From positions 620,001-684,000 of the forward strand of contig NZ_CANNGO010000001.1 of NCBI RefSeq assembly GCF_947504215.1: a DNA stretch of 64,000 bases, read 5' to 3'. The stretch is from an uncultured Ruegeria sp. (GTDB taxonomy: Bacteria > Pseudomonadota > Alphaproteobacteria > Rhodobacterales > Rhodobacteraceae). Each line of letters starts with the position of its first letter. Position 1 is the first letter of the stretch. The notes below the pieces were generated by a model, which saw only the letters and a program-made list of their open reading frames with translations, ran no database searches and was not told the DNA's origin. The position numbers and the translations under genes are program-made. Shown here piece after piece: positions 8,976 to 18,168 of this stretch.

Positions 8976-8990
8976 GAGCGGGGGTCGCTC
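8976..8990 (+). promoter_or_regulatory. Start-codon-proximal hairpin with Shine-Dalgarno-like loop
   Basis: GAGCG-GGGGT-CGCTC is a perfect 5-bp GC-rich stem whose loop is the only purine-rich tract before the ATG at 8991, and the 3' arm touches the ATG. If formed in the mRNA it would hide the ribosome binding site. Confidence 0.45.
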
Positions 8991-9350
8991 ATGTATATTC
9001 AAACGAACACGGAAGGGTCGGGTCCGATTTTGGCCCGCAAGGTATCAACAGATCTGGATTGTGAAACCGCAGCACTTCTGCGTGCAGCGATCCGCCCAGT
9101 TTTTGCCAGCGCCGCCAGCTGGGGTAACCTGTCAGACATACTGAAAGACAAAGGTTACCACCTGGCGTTTCGACAGGGTCGGTTGTGCATCACGGATCTT
9201 GCGACGGGTGCGCGGGTTTGCGGGCTACGGTTTCTTGGTTTCGAATTAAAGGACCTGATCAGCCGACTGGGCCGTCCAATCGTTGTTGCACGCGGCAATC
9301 AGGCGGATGGCGACGTACTGGCTGTGCGGCCAACATCTGCCCAGACCTGA
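8991..9350 (+). CDS. Conserved hypothetical protein
   Basis: The 119-residue soluble protein has a central segment SDILKDKGYHLAFRQGRLCITD followed by TGARVCGLRFLGFELKDLISRLGRP; this pattern (a strand-rich unit ending LxxRLGRP) looks like a conserved family of Rhodobacterales proteins without assigned function. No signal peptide. It stands alone, with its own promoter region, a CRP-like palindrome and a terminator at 9393-9430. The call as coding is supported by codon use and these flanking signals. Confidence 0.65.
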   Translation: MYIQTNTEGSGPILARKVSTDLDCETAALLRAAIRPVFASAASWGNLSDILKDKGYHLAFRQGRLCITDLATGARVCGLRFLGFELKDLISRLGRPIVVARGNQADGDVLAVRPTSAQT

Positions 9351-9392
9351 ACGCCTAATCACACGCGGTTAGACAGCGTCTTCCAGTGATGC

Positions 9393-9430
9393 CCTGCCGT
9401 CCAATGAACGGCAGGTGCCAGGCCTTTTTT
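9393..9430 (+). terminator. Terminator of the 8991-9350 gene
   Basis: CCTGCCGT (9393-9400) pairs perfectly with ACGGCAGG (9408-9415). A T6 run follows at 9425-9430 after a 9-nt spacer, longer than usual. Confidence 0.55.
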
Positions 9431-9446
9431 GCCCGAGGTCTTTAGG

Positions 9447-10787
9447 TCAAGCGATGTTCTGATAGATCTCGGCGATCTTCGTGACGGCTGCCTCGGGGCT
9501 GAGCTCTTCGCTTTTGCCGGTGCGGCGGCTTGTCAGCTCGACTACACCGTTCTTCAAACCGCGTGGCCCGACGGTGATACGCCAGGGCAGTCCTATCAGG
9601 TCCATCGTGGCGAACTTCCCGCCTGCGCGTTCTTTGCGATCATCATACAGCGGGTCCAGACCCAGCGCAGTCAGCGCTTTGTAGATACTGTCACACGCTG
9701 CGTCAGCTTCATCGTCGCCCTGCTTCAGGTTGACGATGCCGCAATGGAACGGGGTTACGCCTTCAGGCCAGATGATGCCCTTGTCGTCATGGCTTGCCTC
9801 AATGATCGCTCCGACCAGACGGCTGACACCAATACCGTGGCTGCCCATGTGCACAGGAACCGGCTTGCCATCGGGGCCTTGGACGGTCGCGCCCAGCGGC
9901 TCGGAGTATTTGGTGCCGAAGTAGAAAATCTGTCCAACCTCGATGCCGCGCGCTACACGACGGCGGTCTTCGGGGATCTGTTTGAAAAGCGCTTCGTCAT
10001 GGGTTTCATCCGTGCGGGCGTATTTCGAGGTGAACTCTTCGAGAATCGACTGGCATTGCGCGCGATCGTCATAATCGATCTCGCGATCACCAAAGGTCAG
10101 ATCGGTGACTGCACCGTCATAGAAGACCTCGGATTCACCCGTATCGGCGAGCACCAGGAATTCGTGCGTATTGTCGCCACCGATGGGGCCGGAATCGGCG
10201 CGCATCGGGATGGCCTGCAGACCCATGCGCTCATAGGTGCGCAGGTAGGTCACCAGATGGCGGTTATAGGCGTGCAGAGCGTCCTCTTTATTTAGGTCGA
10301 AATTGTAGCCGTCCTTCATATAGAATTCGCGGCCACGCATCACGCCAAAACGCGGGCGGATTTCGTCACGGAACTTCCACTGGATCTGGTACAGAGTCAG
10401 CGGCAGATCCTTGTAGCTGCTGACATGGCCGCGGAAGATGTCGGTCACCAACTCTTCGGCCGTGGGGGTGAACAGCATGTCCCGGTCATGCCGGTCTTTC
10501 ATCCGCAGCATTTCCTGACCGTAATCATCATAGCGCCCGGATTCCCGCCACAGATCTGCCGATTGGATGACCGGCATCTGGATCGCGATATGGCCAGCGC
10601 GCGCCTGTTCTTCGTGCACAATGTTTTCAATCTTGCGCAGTACTTTGAAGCCCAGTGGCAGCCAGGAGTAGATACCGGCCGAGGCCTGCTTGATCATGCC
10701 CGCGCGCAGCATCAGCCGATGGCTGACAATCTGGGCCTCGGAGGGATTTTCCTTGAGAACGGGCAGAAAGTAACGGCTGAGGCGCAT
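9447..10787 (-). CDS. proS: Proline--tRNA ligase (short alphaproteobacterial type)
   Basis: The 446-residue protein is a class IIa aminoacyl-tRNA synthetase. Motif 1 region is [23 protein letters not shown], motif 2 is [28 protein letters not shown], and motif 3 is [16 protein letters not shown], followed by the anticodon-binding domain ending KIAEIYQN. It lacks the editing insertion of the long bacterial ProRS (about 570 residues), as is usual in Rhodobacterales. It charges tRNA-Pro in the cytoplasm. Confidence 0.96.
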   Translation of the reverse strand: MRLSRYFLPVLKENPSEAQIVSHRLMLRAGMIKQASAGIYSWLPLGFKVLRKIENIVHEEQARAGHIAIQMPVIQSADLWRESGRYDDYGQEMLRMKDRHDRDMLFTPTAEELVTDIFRGHVSSYKDLPLTLYQIQWKFRDEIRPRFGVMRGREFYMKDGYNFDLNKEDALHAYNRHLVTYLRTYERMGLQAIPMRADSGPIGGDNTHEFLVLADTGESEVFYDGAVTDLTFGDREIDYDDRAQCQSILEEFTSKYARTDETHDEALFKQIPEDRRRVARGIEVGQIFYFGTKYSEPLGATVQGPDGKPVPVHMGSHGIGVSRLVGAIIEASHDDKGIIWPEGVTPFHCGIVNLKQGDDEADAACDSIYKALTALGLDPLYDDRKERAGGKFATMDLIGLPWRITVGPRGLKNGVVELTSRRTGKSEELSPEAAVTKIAEIYQNIA

Positions 10788-10795
10788 TGTTTAAC

Positions 10796-10826
10796 CTTCA
10801 AAGGTGAAAATCGACTTCAAAGGTGA
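10796..10826. repeat. Two 12-bp direct repeats upstream of proS
   Basis: CTTCAAAGGTGA occurs at 10796-10807 and again at 10815-10826, a 19-bp period, starting 9 bp upstream of the proS ATG. The first copy sits in a perfect palindrome ACCTT-CA-AAGGT. It could be an operator pair or a slippage product. Confidence 0.5.
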
Positions 10827-10954
10827 TTATGCCAAAGCCCCGCCGGGGGCAATCATGCATTGATGAATTTGCGACCTCAGGATGGTCGGTTTTTGATTGA
10901 CCCGCCGATCAGGAATTTCAAATGTGACGGAACCACAAACTTCATGAGGCGTCG

Positions 10955-12319
10955 ATGCAGACCATTCAGGAACCCGCCCGACAGATCCCTGTTGTCCACA
11001 AAACAGATGTATTGGTCGTGGGGTCTGGCCCTGCGGGCTTGGCCGCAGCACTTGCAGCCGCACGCGCCGGTGCCGAGGTCTCGCTGGTCGACCGCTTCGG
11101 TTGCATGGGTGGCAACATCACCGCCGTGGGCGTCGAAGGGTTTGCCTGGTATCGTCATGAGCAAACGGTCGAGGCTGGTGGCATCGGCATGGAGTTCGAA
11201 ACCCGCGCCAAGGATATGGGCGCAGCGGTGCCTGAGAGCCAATCGCTGAGCTACGAGCTAGACAGCGAGGGGTTCAAACTGGTCGCTGACAAGCTGGTAG
11301 AAGAGGCAGGTGTGCATCCCATGCTGCACCGCCAGTTCGTTGCCCCGATCATGGAGGGCGACCGGATCACCGGTATCATCACCGAATCCAAAGCCGGGCG
11401 TGAGGCGATCCTGGCCCGTCTCGTTATCGACGCGACGGGGGACGCAGATGTGGCGCATCGCGCTGGTGCCCCCACGCGCAAGACAGCGCCGGAAGATATG
11501 ATGGCGGCGTCGGTCATGTTCCATCTCGCAGGCGTCGACAAACGTGCCTTTATGGACGGGGTCAAATCCGACCCGCAGACCTATAAGGACTGGGGCGGTG
11601 GCGGTGAGTGGAACATCGAGACCAGCGGTAAGGAGGACGACATGTTCTCGCCCTTCGTGCACAAACCGTTTCAGCAGGCTATTGATCAAGGTCTTATACC
11701 GCCGCATCTGAATACCATCGCGGGCACATGGGGTGCGATGCATGATACCGGCGAGTTGACCTATATGAACCTGATCCATCTGGCCGAGATCGATGGCACA
11801 GACCCCGACAGCCTGACCCGAGGTGAGATCGAAGGCCGGCAGCAATCCATGCTGGCGATCGAGGCGCTGCGCCGTTTCATGCCGGGCTGCGAAAATGCGC
11901 GGCTGCGCAATTTCGGAATGACCATCGGCATCCGAGATACCCGCAAGATCGATGCGGTTTACAACATGAGCGAAAATGACGCGCGTCATCAGGGGCGGTT
12001 CGAAGACTCGATCGGGATCTATCCCGAATTCATCGATGGATATGGCATCCTGATCCTGCCCACCACGGGCCGGTACATGCAGATCCCCTATCGCTCTATG
12101 CTGCCAAAAGGGATCAAAGGCCTATTGGTCGCGGGCCGCTCTCACGGGTCGGACAAGGTGGCACATGCCGCGACCCGGAATATGGCCTGTTGCGCCGTCA
12201 TGGGCCAAGGCGCAGGAATTGCAGCAGCGCTTGCCCTCCGAAGCAATCAGGACCTGAACAGCATGGACCTTGCGCCGGTCCATGCCGAGCTGGATCGCCA
12301 GGGCGTCAGGGTTCACTGA
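10955..12319 (+). CDS. FAD-dependent oxidoreductase (FAD_oxidored family)
   Basis: The 454-residue flavoprotein has the dinucleotide motif VVGSGPAGLAAALAAARAG (about 21-39), a conserved DRFGCMGGNIT loop, DATGDADVAHRAGAP in the middle and a C-terminal FAD segment VAGRSHGSDKVAHAATRNMACCAVMGQGAG. The family includes flavoproteins of unknown substrates, some related to HdrA-like and fumarate reductase-like enzymes. It is cytoplasmic. Its TGA shares one base with the ATG of the next gene, so the two are coupled. A GAGG tract precedes the ATG. Confidence 0.85.
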   Translation: MQTIQEPARQIPVVHKTDVLVVGSGPAGLAAALAAARAGAEVSLVDRFGCMGGNITAVGVEGFAWYRHEQTVEAGGIGMEFETRAKDMGAAVPESQSLSYELDSEGFKLVADKLVEEAGVHPMLHRQFVAPIMEGDRITGIITESKAGREAILARLVIDATGDADVAHRAGAPTRKTAPEDMMAASVMFHLAGVDKRAFMDGVKSDPQTYKDWGGGGEWNIETSGKEDDMFSPFVHKPFQQAIDQGLIPPHLNTIAGTWGAMHDTGELTYMNLIHLAEIDGTDPDSLTRGEIEGRQQSMLAIEALRRFMPGCENARLRNFGMTIGIRDTRKIDAVYNMSENDARHQGRFEDSIGIYPEFIDGYGILILPTTGRYMQIPYRSMLPKGIKGLLVAGRSHGSDKVAHAATRNMACCAVMGQGAGIAAALALRSNQDLNSMDLAPVHAELDRQGVRVH

Positions 12320-13293
12320 TGGTGCGAATTCCAACTATAAACATATCTCCACTGTGGGACAAAACCAGCGCGGGCTATGATGAGACAGTTCGGCAGATTT
12401 TAGACGCCTGCACCGAAATCGGATTTTTGTCGATCACGGGAACACATGTGCCACAAGATAAAGTCGACCAGGTTCGGCGCGTGACCCAGGCGATTTTCGA
12501 CGTCGATGAGCAACGAAAATGGGATCAGGCCATCACCCGTGACAATTATCGCGGCTATATCCCGATGGGATTCTTTTCACCCAATGACGGCTCGGGGCAG
12601 ACCGACAAGTATGAAGGGTACAAGCTGCATTATGACGTAGCTGAGGATGCCGAGGTTCGTCAGCAATGCGCCCTCTATGGACCCAATATCTGGCCCGAGG
12701 AGGTGCCCGAGGCGCGGGACGCCATTCTGGAATACTGGGCTCAATTGGATCAGGTCGCAGATCGCCTGTTAGACGCGTTGGAGGTCGGTATGGATCTGCC
12801 ACCGAACATTCTGCGCGATGCGTTTCGAGACCCGATGACCAACATGACCTTGTTGCATTACCCGCCGCAGGCCCCGGACGAAGGCGGCTATGGGATTCAC
12901 CCGCATAAGGATACCGATGCCTTGACGATCATCGCCCCCGACCCCGTTGGCGGCCTTGAAGTTCAGACCCGCAATGGCGGCTGGATCACACCTGACTGCC
13001 CACCGGGCGGTTTCGTGGTCAATATCGGGGACATGCTGGAGCTTTGGTCCGGTGGTCGTTTGAAGTCCACGCCACATCGTGTTGTGAACAAATCAGGCAG
13101 ACAGCGCTACTCGTTCCCTTACTTCGCGGTCCCACGACACGATGTGGTTGTCGCGCCATTGCTGCCCGCCCTGCCCGGTTTCAAGCGCCCCTCAGTGCAT
13201 TGCGGCCATTGGTCAGCCGAAATCTGGCGCACCAACTGGCCGGACCAGACGGCGGCCGAGGATACCCCGGAACTGGGAACGTTGCAGGATTAA
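12319..13293 (+). CDS. Isopenicillin N synthase-like 2-oxoglutarate/Fe(II) oxygenase
   Basis: The 324-residue protein has the DIOX_N start RIPTINISPLW and the jelly-roll oxygenase domain with iron ligands His196-x-Asp198 (HKDTDALTII) and His253 (STPHRVV), and the 2OG anchor Arg263 in RYSFPYF. It matches the IPNS/gibberellin-oxidase-like family of bacteria of unknown substrate. The start at ATG 12319 (TGATG overlap) is preferred to a 43-codon upstream extension that only re-reads the flavoprotein gene. Coupling to a flavoprotein suggests sequential oxidations of one metabolite. Confidence 0.87.
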   Translation: MVRIPTINISPLWDKTSAGYDETVRQILDACTEIGFLSITGTHVPQDKVDQVRRVTQAIFDVDEQRKWDQAITRDNYRGYIPMGFFSPNDGSGQTDKYEGYKLHYDVAEDAEVRQQCALYGPNIWPEEVPEARDAILEYWAQLDQVADRLLDALEVGMDLPPNILRDAFRDPMTNMTLLHYPPQAPDEGGYGIHPHKDTDALTIIAPDPVGGLEVQTRNGGWITPDCPPGGFVVNIGDMLELWSGGRLKSTPHRVVNKSGRQRYSFPYFAVPRHDVVVAPLLPALPGFKRPSVHCGHWSAEIWRTNWPDQTAAEDTPELGTLQD

Positions 13294-13383
13294 CGACCCG
13301 AAAACGGCAGATCTATGAAGCGCTTGCATCGCAAGCCTTCATACGCCAAGAACGCAAGGAAAGGTCGCAACAAGGGGACCCAC

Positions 13384-14457
13384 ATGGCTTTGCCGGTAAA
13401 GGATCAGCTCAGGTACTGGGGCGTCGTTTCCGCGGTTATCGTGCTGCTGCTTTGGGCGCTTGGGGACGTCCTGTTGCCCTTCGTGATTGGGGGCGCGATC
13501 GCCTATTTTCTGGATCCGGTTGCAGACCGGCTGGAAAGACTGGGCCTGTCGCGCATGGCCGCGACTGCAATCATCACAGTCGTCGGGGTTTTGGGGTTTG
13601 TCCTGATGATCCTGATGGTTGTTCCCGCCCTGATCACGCAGTTGTTGGATCTGATCGATGTGCTGCCCAGCCTGTTCAAGGAACTACGCGGGTTCATCGA
13701 AAAACAGTTCCCGGCCCTTCTGGACCAGGATTCGAACACGCATCAGATGCTGATCTCGTTCGGCGAAACGCTTAAGTCCAAAACCGGGGATGTGCTGCAG
13801 ACCGTCCTCAGCTCACTGGGATCCGCGCTGAACATCGTTGTTCTCTTGGTCATCGTTCCCGTTGTCGCAGTTTACCTGCTGCTGGACTGGGATCGCATGA
13901 TCGCCCGGATCGCCGAGCTGTTGCCACGCGATCACGCGCCGACCATCAAACGTTTGGCGGGAGAGATTGACGCGGTTCTTGCGTCATTTGTGCGCGGGAT
14001 GGGGACAGTTTGTCTGATCCTTGGCACTTACTATGCCGTCGCCCTCATGCTGGTGGGTCTGCAATTCGGCCTGATCGTTGGGTTCATTGCCGGTCTGGTC
14101 ACCTTCATTCCCTATCTCGGAGCGTTGATCGGCGGCAGTTTGGCGATTGGTTTGGCGCTGTTTCAGTTTTGGGGTGACTGGGCCCATATCGGGTTGGTGG
14201 CCGGGATCTTTGCACTGGGTCAGGTCACCGAGGGCAATTTCCTGACACCAAAACTGGTCGGCAGTTCGGTCGGGTTGCACCCGGTCTGGCTGCTGCTTGC
14301 GCTGTCGGTGTTTGGCGCCCTTTTTGGTTTTGTTGGCATGCTGATCGCAGTTCCAGTCGCCGCAGCATTGGGTGTATTGGCGCGGTTCGGAACCTCAATG
14401 TATCTGGACAGCCGCCTGTATTCAGGCTTGCAGGGCCAGGATCAGGAAGACGAATAA
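13384..14457 (+). CDS. AI-2E family transporter (PerM-like membrane protein)
   Basis: The 357-residue protein has about eight hydrophobic segments, the N-terminal LLPFVIGGAIAYFLDPVADRLERLG and the C-terminal family motif FIPYLGALIGGSLAI, then LTPKLVGSSVGLHPVWLLLAL. AAGGGGA precedes ATG 13384; an in-frame ATG at 13315 adds a basic tail without a ribosome binding site. The family ranges from autoinducer-2 exporters to Na+/H+ antiporters. The stop touches the start of the Hda gene (TAAATG). Confidence 0.87.
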   Translation: MALPVKDQLRYWGVVSAVIVLLLWALGDVLLPFVIGGAIAYFLDPVADRLERLGLSRMAATAIITVVGVLGFVLMILMVVPALITQLLDLIDVLPSLFKELRGFIEKQFPALLDQDSNTHQMLISFGETLKSKTGDVLQTVLSSLGSALNIVVLLVIVPVVAVYLLLDWDRMIARIAELLPRDHAPTIKRLAGEIDAVLASFVRGMGTVCLILGTYYAVALMLVGLQFGLIVGFIAGLVTFIPYLGALIGGSLAIGLALFQFWGDWAHIGLVAGIFALGQVTEGNFLTPKLVGSSVGLHPVWLLLALSVFGALFGFVGMLIAVPVAAALGVLARFGTSMYLDSRLYSGLQGQDQEDE

Positions 14458-15147
14458 ATGCCTCGGCAATTGAGCTTTGATCTACCAGCAAAGACTGCGC
14501 TGGGACGCGAGGATTTCTTTGTCTCACCAGCCAATGCGTTGGCAGTTGCAATGATATCGGCTACGTCCTGGCCGGGAAACAAGCTGGTCCTCAGCGGGCC
14601 GACCGGGGCGGGTAAGACGCATCTGGCACATGTTTGGGCAGCCGAAACAGGCGGGCGTATCGTTCAGGCCACAACACTTCGGTATGATGACGTGCCGGAA
14701 CTGGCGCAGGCACCAATTGCTGTTGAAGATATCCCCAATATTGCTGGCGATATGGACCAGCAAAAAGCACTGTTTCACTTACACAACCTGGTTCTGGCCG
14801 AAGGGCATGCCTTGTTGATGACCGGGCGTCTGGCGCCAAAACTCTGGCAATTGCCCCTGCCAGATTTGCAAAGCCGGGTTGAAGGCGCTCATCATGTTGC
14901 GCTGGATCCGCCCGATGATGCCTTGTTGGGCGCGGTGTTGGCGAAACTGTTCCTGGACAGGCAACTGAACCCTTCGCCAGACGTGATCTCTTACCTGGTC
15001 AAACACATGGATCGGCGCTTTGAAACCGCCGCTGATACGGTGGCGCAATTGGATCAGCTGGCGTTGTCCGAGAAACGCGACATCACCCGCGCTTTGGCGG
15101 TTCGGGTTCTGAATTCGGATGTAAATTCAGTTGATGCCGATGATTGA
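14458..15147 (+). CDS. hda: Hda-like DnaA-family ATPase (regulator of replication initiation)
   Basis: The 229-residue protein has the DnaA/Hda N-terminal start RQLSFDLP, a likely beta-clamp-binding region, Walker A GPTGAGKTH (47-55), a sensor 1 region (ALLMTGRLAP) and sensor 2-like C-terminal helices, but no DnaA DNA-binding domain. Hda (HdaA in Caulobacter) with the sliding clamp promotes ATP hydrolysis by DnaA and prevents over-initiation. It directly follows the permease gene and overlaps the ppx/gppA gene, an order frequent in Rhodobacterales. Confidence 0.9.
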   Translation: MPRQLSFDLPAKTALGREDFFVSPANALAVAMISATSWPGNKLVLSGPTGAGKTHLAHVWAAETGGRIVQATTLRYDDVPELAQAPIAVEDIPNIAGDMDQQKALFHLHNLVLAEGHALLMTGRLAPKLWQLPLPDLQSRVEGAHHVALDPPDDALLGAVLAKLFLDRQLNPSPDVISYLVKHMDRRFETAADTVAQLDQLALSEKRDITRALAVRVLNSDVNSVDADD

Positions 15148-16741
15148 CCCGCAAGCATCGATTTCGCATCCTGCGCCTGCAACACCTGGAAAAGATATGG
15201 ATCAGACTGTCGATACCGACATCCCGGATTGGGGACCTTTCGGAAAACCTTTATTCGATGACCCGGGAGCCCGCGCCCTATCGCGGGTTGGGGTTGTCGA
15301 TGTAGGGTCAAACTCGGTCCGTATGGTGATCTTTGACGGCGCGGCGCGATCGCCCGCCTATTTCTACAATGAAAAAGTGATGTGCGAACTGGGGGCGGGT
15401 CTGTTGGAAACCGGCTGTCTCAACCCGCGCGGACGGGAGCGCGCGCTGGCAGCGTTGCGGCGGTTTCAGCAGCTTGCACAAGATCTGGACTTGCCCGGTT
15501 TGCATGTTGTGGCCACCGCCGCCGTAAGAGAAGCCAAAGATGGCCCAGATTTTTGCGAACAGGTTCGGGACGAAACCGGATTGCATGTTGGTGTCATCGA
15601 CGGGCAGGAAGAGGCGCGATTATCAGCGCAAGGCGTGCTTTTGGGCTGGCCAGGTGCTTATGGTCTGATTTGCGATATTGGCGGATCTTCCATGGAGCTG
15701 GCCGAAATCGGCGATGGTCAGGTTGGTCGGCGGGTAACCTCTGCCCTTGGCCCGCTGAAGCTGCGCGATATCAAAGGCGGACGACGCGCCCGAAAGGCGC
15801 ATATCAAATGCACGATGGAAGAGTTGCGCGATCAGATGGGACCACAGCGAGATCGGCTGTTTCTTGTCGGCGGCAGTTGGCGGGCTTTTGCCCGACTGGA
15901 CATGTTGCGGCGAGGATACCCGCTGAACGTTCTTCATGAATACCGTATGACCACCAAACAAGTGCGCGAAACGATCAAGTTCATCGAAAAGAATGACCGC
16001 GACAAGTTGCGCAGTCAGGCGGGTGTTTCAAGCTCGCGCATGGCGCTAGTCCCCTATGCGATGGATGTGCTGGCCCGGCTAATCCGGACCTTCAAACCCA
16101 AAGATATCGCAATCTCAAGCTATGGGATTCGCGAAGGGCTGTTGTATGAGCAGATGTCGCAAGAACAGCGCGACCGGGACCCGCTGATTGAAGCCAGCCG
16201 ATTTTCCGAATCCAAGGATGCCCGACTACCCGGGTTTGGCCGTCATCTGTATGATTTCGTAACACCCCTGTTCAAATCCGCCCCGCCAACACGTATTCGG
16301 CTGATCAAGGCGGCCTGTCTGCTGCATGATGTCAGCTGGCGCGCGCATCCCGATTATCGCGCCGAGGTCTGTTTCGACAATGTCACCCGCGCAAATCTGG
16401 GCGGTCTAAAGCATTCAGAACGGGTTTTCATTGGTCTCGCCCTGCAACACAGGTATCGCAACAAGCGCGAAGGCAACCGGTTTGCCCCACTGTACGAACT
16501 TTTGGACGAGAAGGACCAGAAGCAAGCCGAGATATTGGGCAAAGCGATGCGCTTCGGGGCAATGCTTTGGATGCACAGTGACGCCAATATGGGCCGGTTG
16601 CGGTTTTATCCAAAGAAGCGAGAACTTGAACTGTTTCTACCCAAAGCTGCTGCGTCGCTGTTCAACGAGGTTGCCGAGGCGCGCCTGAGTTCGTTGGCGA
16701 ACGCGCTGAAATCCGACGCACGTGTCATCGTAAAGGGCTGA
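15134..16741 (+). CDS. Exopolyphosphatase / guanosine pentaphosphate phosphatase (Ppx/GppA)
   Basis: The 535-residue protein has the ASKHA phosphate loops GVVDVGSNSVRMVIFD and ICDIGGSSMELAEI and a C-terminal HD-like region (CLLHDVSWRAHPDYR). The family hydrolyses polyphosphate or pppGpp. Several in-frame starts exist (ATG 15134, 15140, 15197); the last has GGAAAAG upstream and would remove a poorly conserved 21-residue lead, so the exact start is uncertain. The first overlaps hda by 14 bp. Confidence 0.9.
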   Translation: MPMIDPQASISHPAPATPGKDMDQTVDTDIPDWGPFGKPLFDDPGARALSRVGVVDVGSNSVRMVIFDGAARSPAYFYNEKVMCELGAGLLETGCLNPRGRERALAALRRFQQLAQDLDLPGLHVVATAAVREAKDGPDFCEQVRDETGLHVGVIDGQEEARLSAQGVLLGWPGAYGLICDIGGSSMELAEIGDGQVGRRVTSALGPLKLRDIKGGRRARKAHIKCTMEELRDQMGPQRDRLFLVGGSWRAFARLDMLRRGYPLNVLHEYRMTTKQVRETIKFIEKNDRDKLRSQAGVSSSRMALVPYAMDVLARLIRTFKPKDIAISSYGIREGLLYEQMSQEQRDRDPLIEASRFSESKDARLPGFGRHLYDFVTPLFKSAPPTRIRLIKAACLLHDVSWRAHPDYRAEVCFDNVTRANLGGLKHSERVFIGLALQHRYRNKREGNRFAPLYELLDEKDQKQAEILGKAMRFGAMLWMHSDANMGRLRFYPKKRELELFLPKAAASLFNEVAEARLSSLANALKSDARVIVKG

Positions 16742-16753
16742 CCCGGCAGAAAA

Positions 16754-17125
16754 TCAAATATCGGTTACGCCTTCAGATTCTTCTTCGTCAGGTTCGACGT
16801 CTTCCGGTGGGTCCTGTGTCGGCTTCTTTCGGATGATGATATCACCGTTCGGCAATATCTCGGGCGTTTCATAAACGCTCCAGTCTTGGATTTCACCAGC
16901 CAGCTCCGCTAGTGCAGGACCCATTTCTTCAAAGAATGACTGCATTGCCGGGCCGAACTCGTCAGCCAGCCCCAGCAACTCACCCAGTGCTGGTTCCATT
17001 TCTTTGCGCAGGCCTTCGAAAAACAGCTCGGCCCCCTGCTCCATCAGTGACTTACCGTTTTCTTGCGCAATAGTAGGCGCACCTAAGGCACTAACCATCG
17101 CACTGATCATCAGAATCCGTTTCAT
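16754..17125 (-). CDS. Small secreted acidic protein
   Basis: The 123-residue product starts with a clear signal peptide (MKRILMISAMVSALGAPTIAQ). The mature part has amphipathic helices (GAELFFEGLRKEMEPALGELLGLADEFGPAM) and a proline/acid-rich tail ending EEESEGVTDI. Databases sometimes label this Roseobacter family AAA+ ATPase, but I see no P-loop. ATG 17125 is preferred to the upstream start because of the signal peptide. Function unknown. Confidence 0.7.
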   Translation of the reverse strand: MKRILMISAMVSALGAPTIAQENGKSLMEQGAELFFEGLRKEMEPALGELLGLADEFGPAMQSFFEEMGPALAELAGEIQDWSVYETPEILPNGDIIIRKKPTQDPPEDVEPDEEESEGVTDI

Positions 17126-17162
17126 GGGTGAAATATAAGCGACGCAATGCACGCTTGAAAGG

Positions 17163-18164
17163 TCACAACTCGATATCCAGTGTAACGGGGAAATGATCTG
17201 AGGCGGTCAGCAAGGCATCGCGAAGATCAGGCGAGGCCCAGCAAGCTGCATCGCGAAATGGGTGCCAGATGCGCCAAGCGGGTCGGTTGGTCTGCAGGTC
17301 TTCGCTGATCATGATATAGTCCAGCAAAGCTTCGAGGAATGTACCCTTATCCGGGCGCGCAAACCGGGCCGTCGACAGGACGGAACCGGGCCGTGGCCCA
17401 TGGGCCATGGCCGCATGCGGATCATACAGCCCCGCCTGCAACAGTATTTCCACCGAAGAGCGCCCGAACAAATGTTCGAATTCATCCAGACCCGGCCCGT
17501 CATTCAGATCGCCCAATAATATCACCGGCTCGTCCGCACCAATATGCGTTTCGACCCGCCGAGCCAGCCAGATCGCCTGTGCCAGCTGCTTGCGGCGATT
17601 GGCAATCGAAATGCGGATCGCTTCATCCCGCGAATCCGCCCCGTGCGGCGCTTTGGATTTCAGATGTGCGCCGATCAGCCTGAACTCGGAACCTGCATGG
17701 GTCCGCACCGCCAGTTCCATTGGTGGCTTTGAGAACTGAATCACATCCTCGGTCGCGTCGATGTCCAAATCGATCCGAAAATCACCATCGAATCGCGGGG
17801 CACGCGTCGACGTCACGTCCCCTTTGGGATCATGGCGTGCAGTCAACACATCGCGATCATACAGCAACGCCAATTCCTGATGTGTGTCATTGGCAAACCC
17901 CATAAGCGCATTGGATGCACGCAGTCCGAACGCCTCCGCAAATACCTGCAGGGCGCGAACCGTATTCTGGGTCTTGCCGGTGTTCGGCGCTTCGACGATC
18001 AGGACGGCGTCCGCATCAATTGCCGTCAGGACTTTGGCGATGGCCTCAATCTGCTGCGCCTTGGTAACGTCATGGCGGCCCGACCAACTGTTGTCGACAA
18101 TCAGATTGTCTTCTCGGTCAAACAGATTGGCAAACCACTCGATGTTATAGGTCGCCAATCGCAT
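17163..18164 (-). CDS. Endonuclease/exonuclease/phosphatase family protein
   Basis: The 333-residue protein has the EEP motifs: YNIEWF near the N-terminus, VLIVEAPN (metal-binding Glu), LIGAHLKSK, LLGDLNDGPG and C-terminal ASDHFPV. The family contains DNases, phosphodiesterases and sphingomyelinase-like enzymes; the substrate is not evident. There is no signal peptide. It begins 4 bp after the stop of the DnaJ-domain gene, so both are likely cotranscribed. Confidence 0.88.
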   Translation of the reverse strand: MRLATYNIEWFANLFDREDNLIVDNSWSGRHDVTKAQQIEAIAKVLTAIDADAVLIVEAPNTGKTQNTVRALQVFAEAFGLRASNALMGFANDTHQELALLYDRDVLTARHDPKGDVTSTRAPRFDGDFRIDLDIDATEDVIQFSKPPMELAVRTHAGSEFRLIGAHLKSKAPHGADSRDEAIRISIANRRKQLAQAIWLARRVETHIGADEPVILLGDLNDGPGLDEFEHLFGRSSVEILLQAGLYDPHAAMAHGPRPGSVLSTARFARPDKGTFLEALLDYIMISEDLQTNRPAWRIWHPFRDAACWASPDLRDALLTASDHFPVTLDIEL

Positions 18165-18168
18165 CTGA

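Noticed and set aside
13044..13775. 243-codon plus-strand ORF spanning the 2OG oxygenase and permease genes
   Set aside because: Out of frame with both genes and lacks any recognisable domain.
16754..17125. AAA+ ATPase label for the secreted acidic protein
   Set aside because: No Walker A or B motif is present in the 123 residues, and a signal peptide indicates export.
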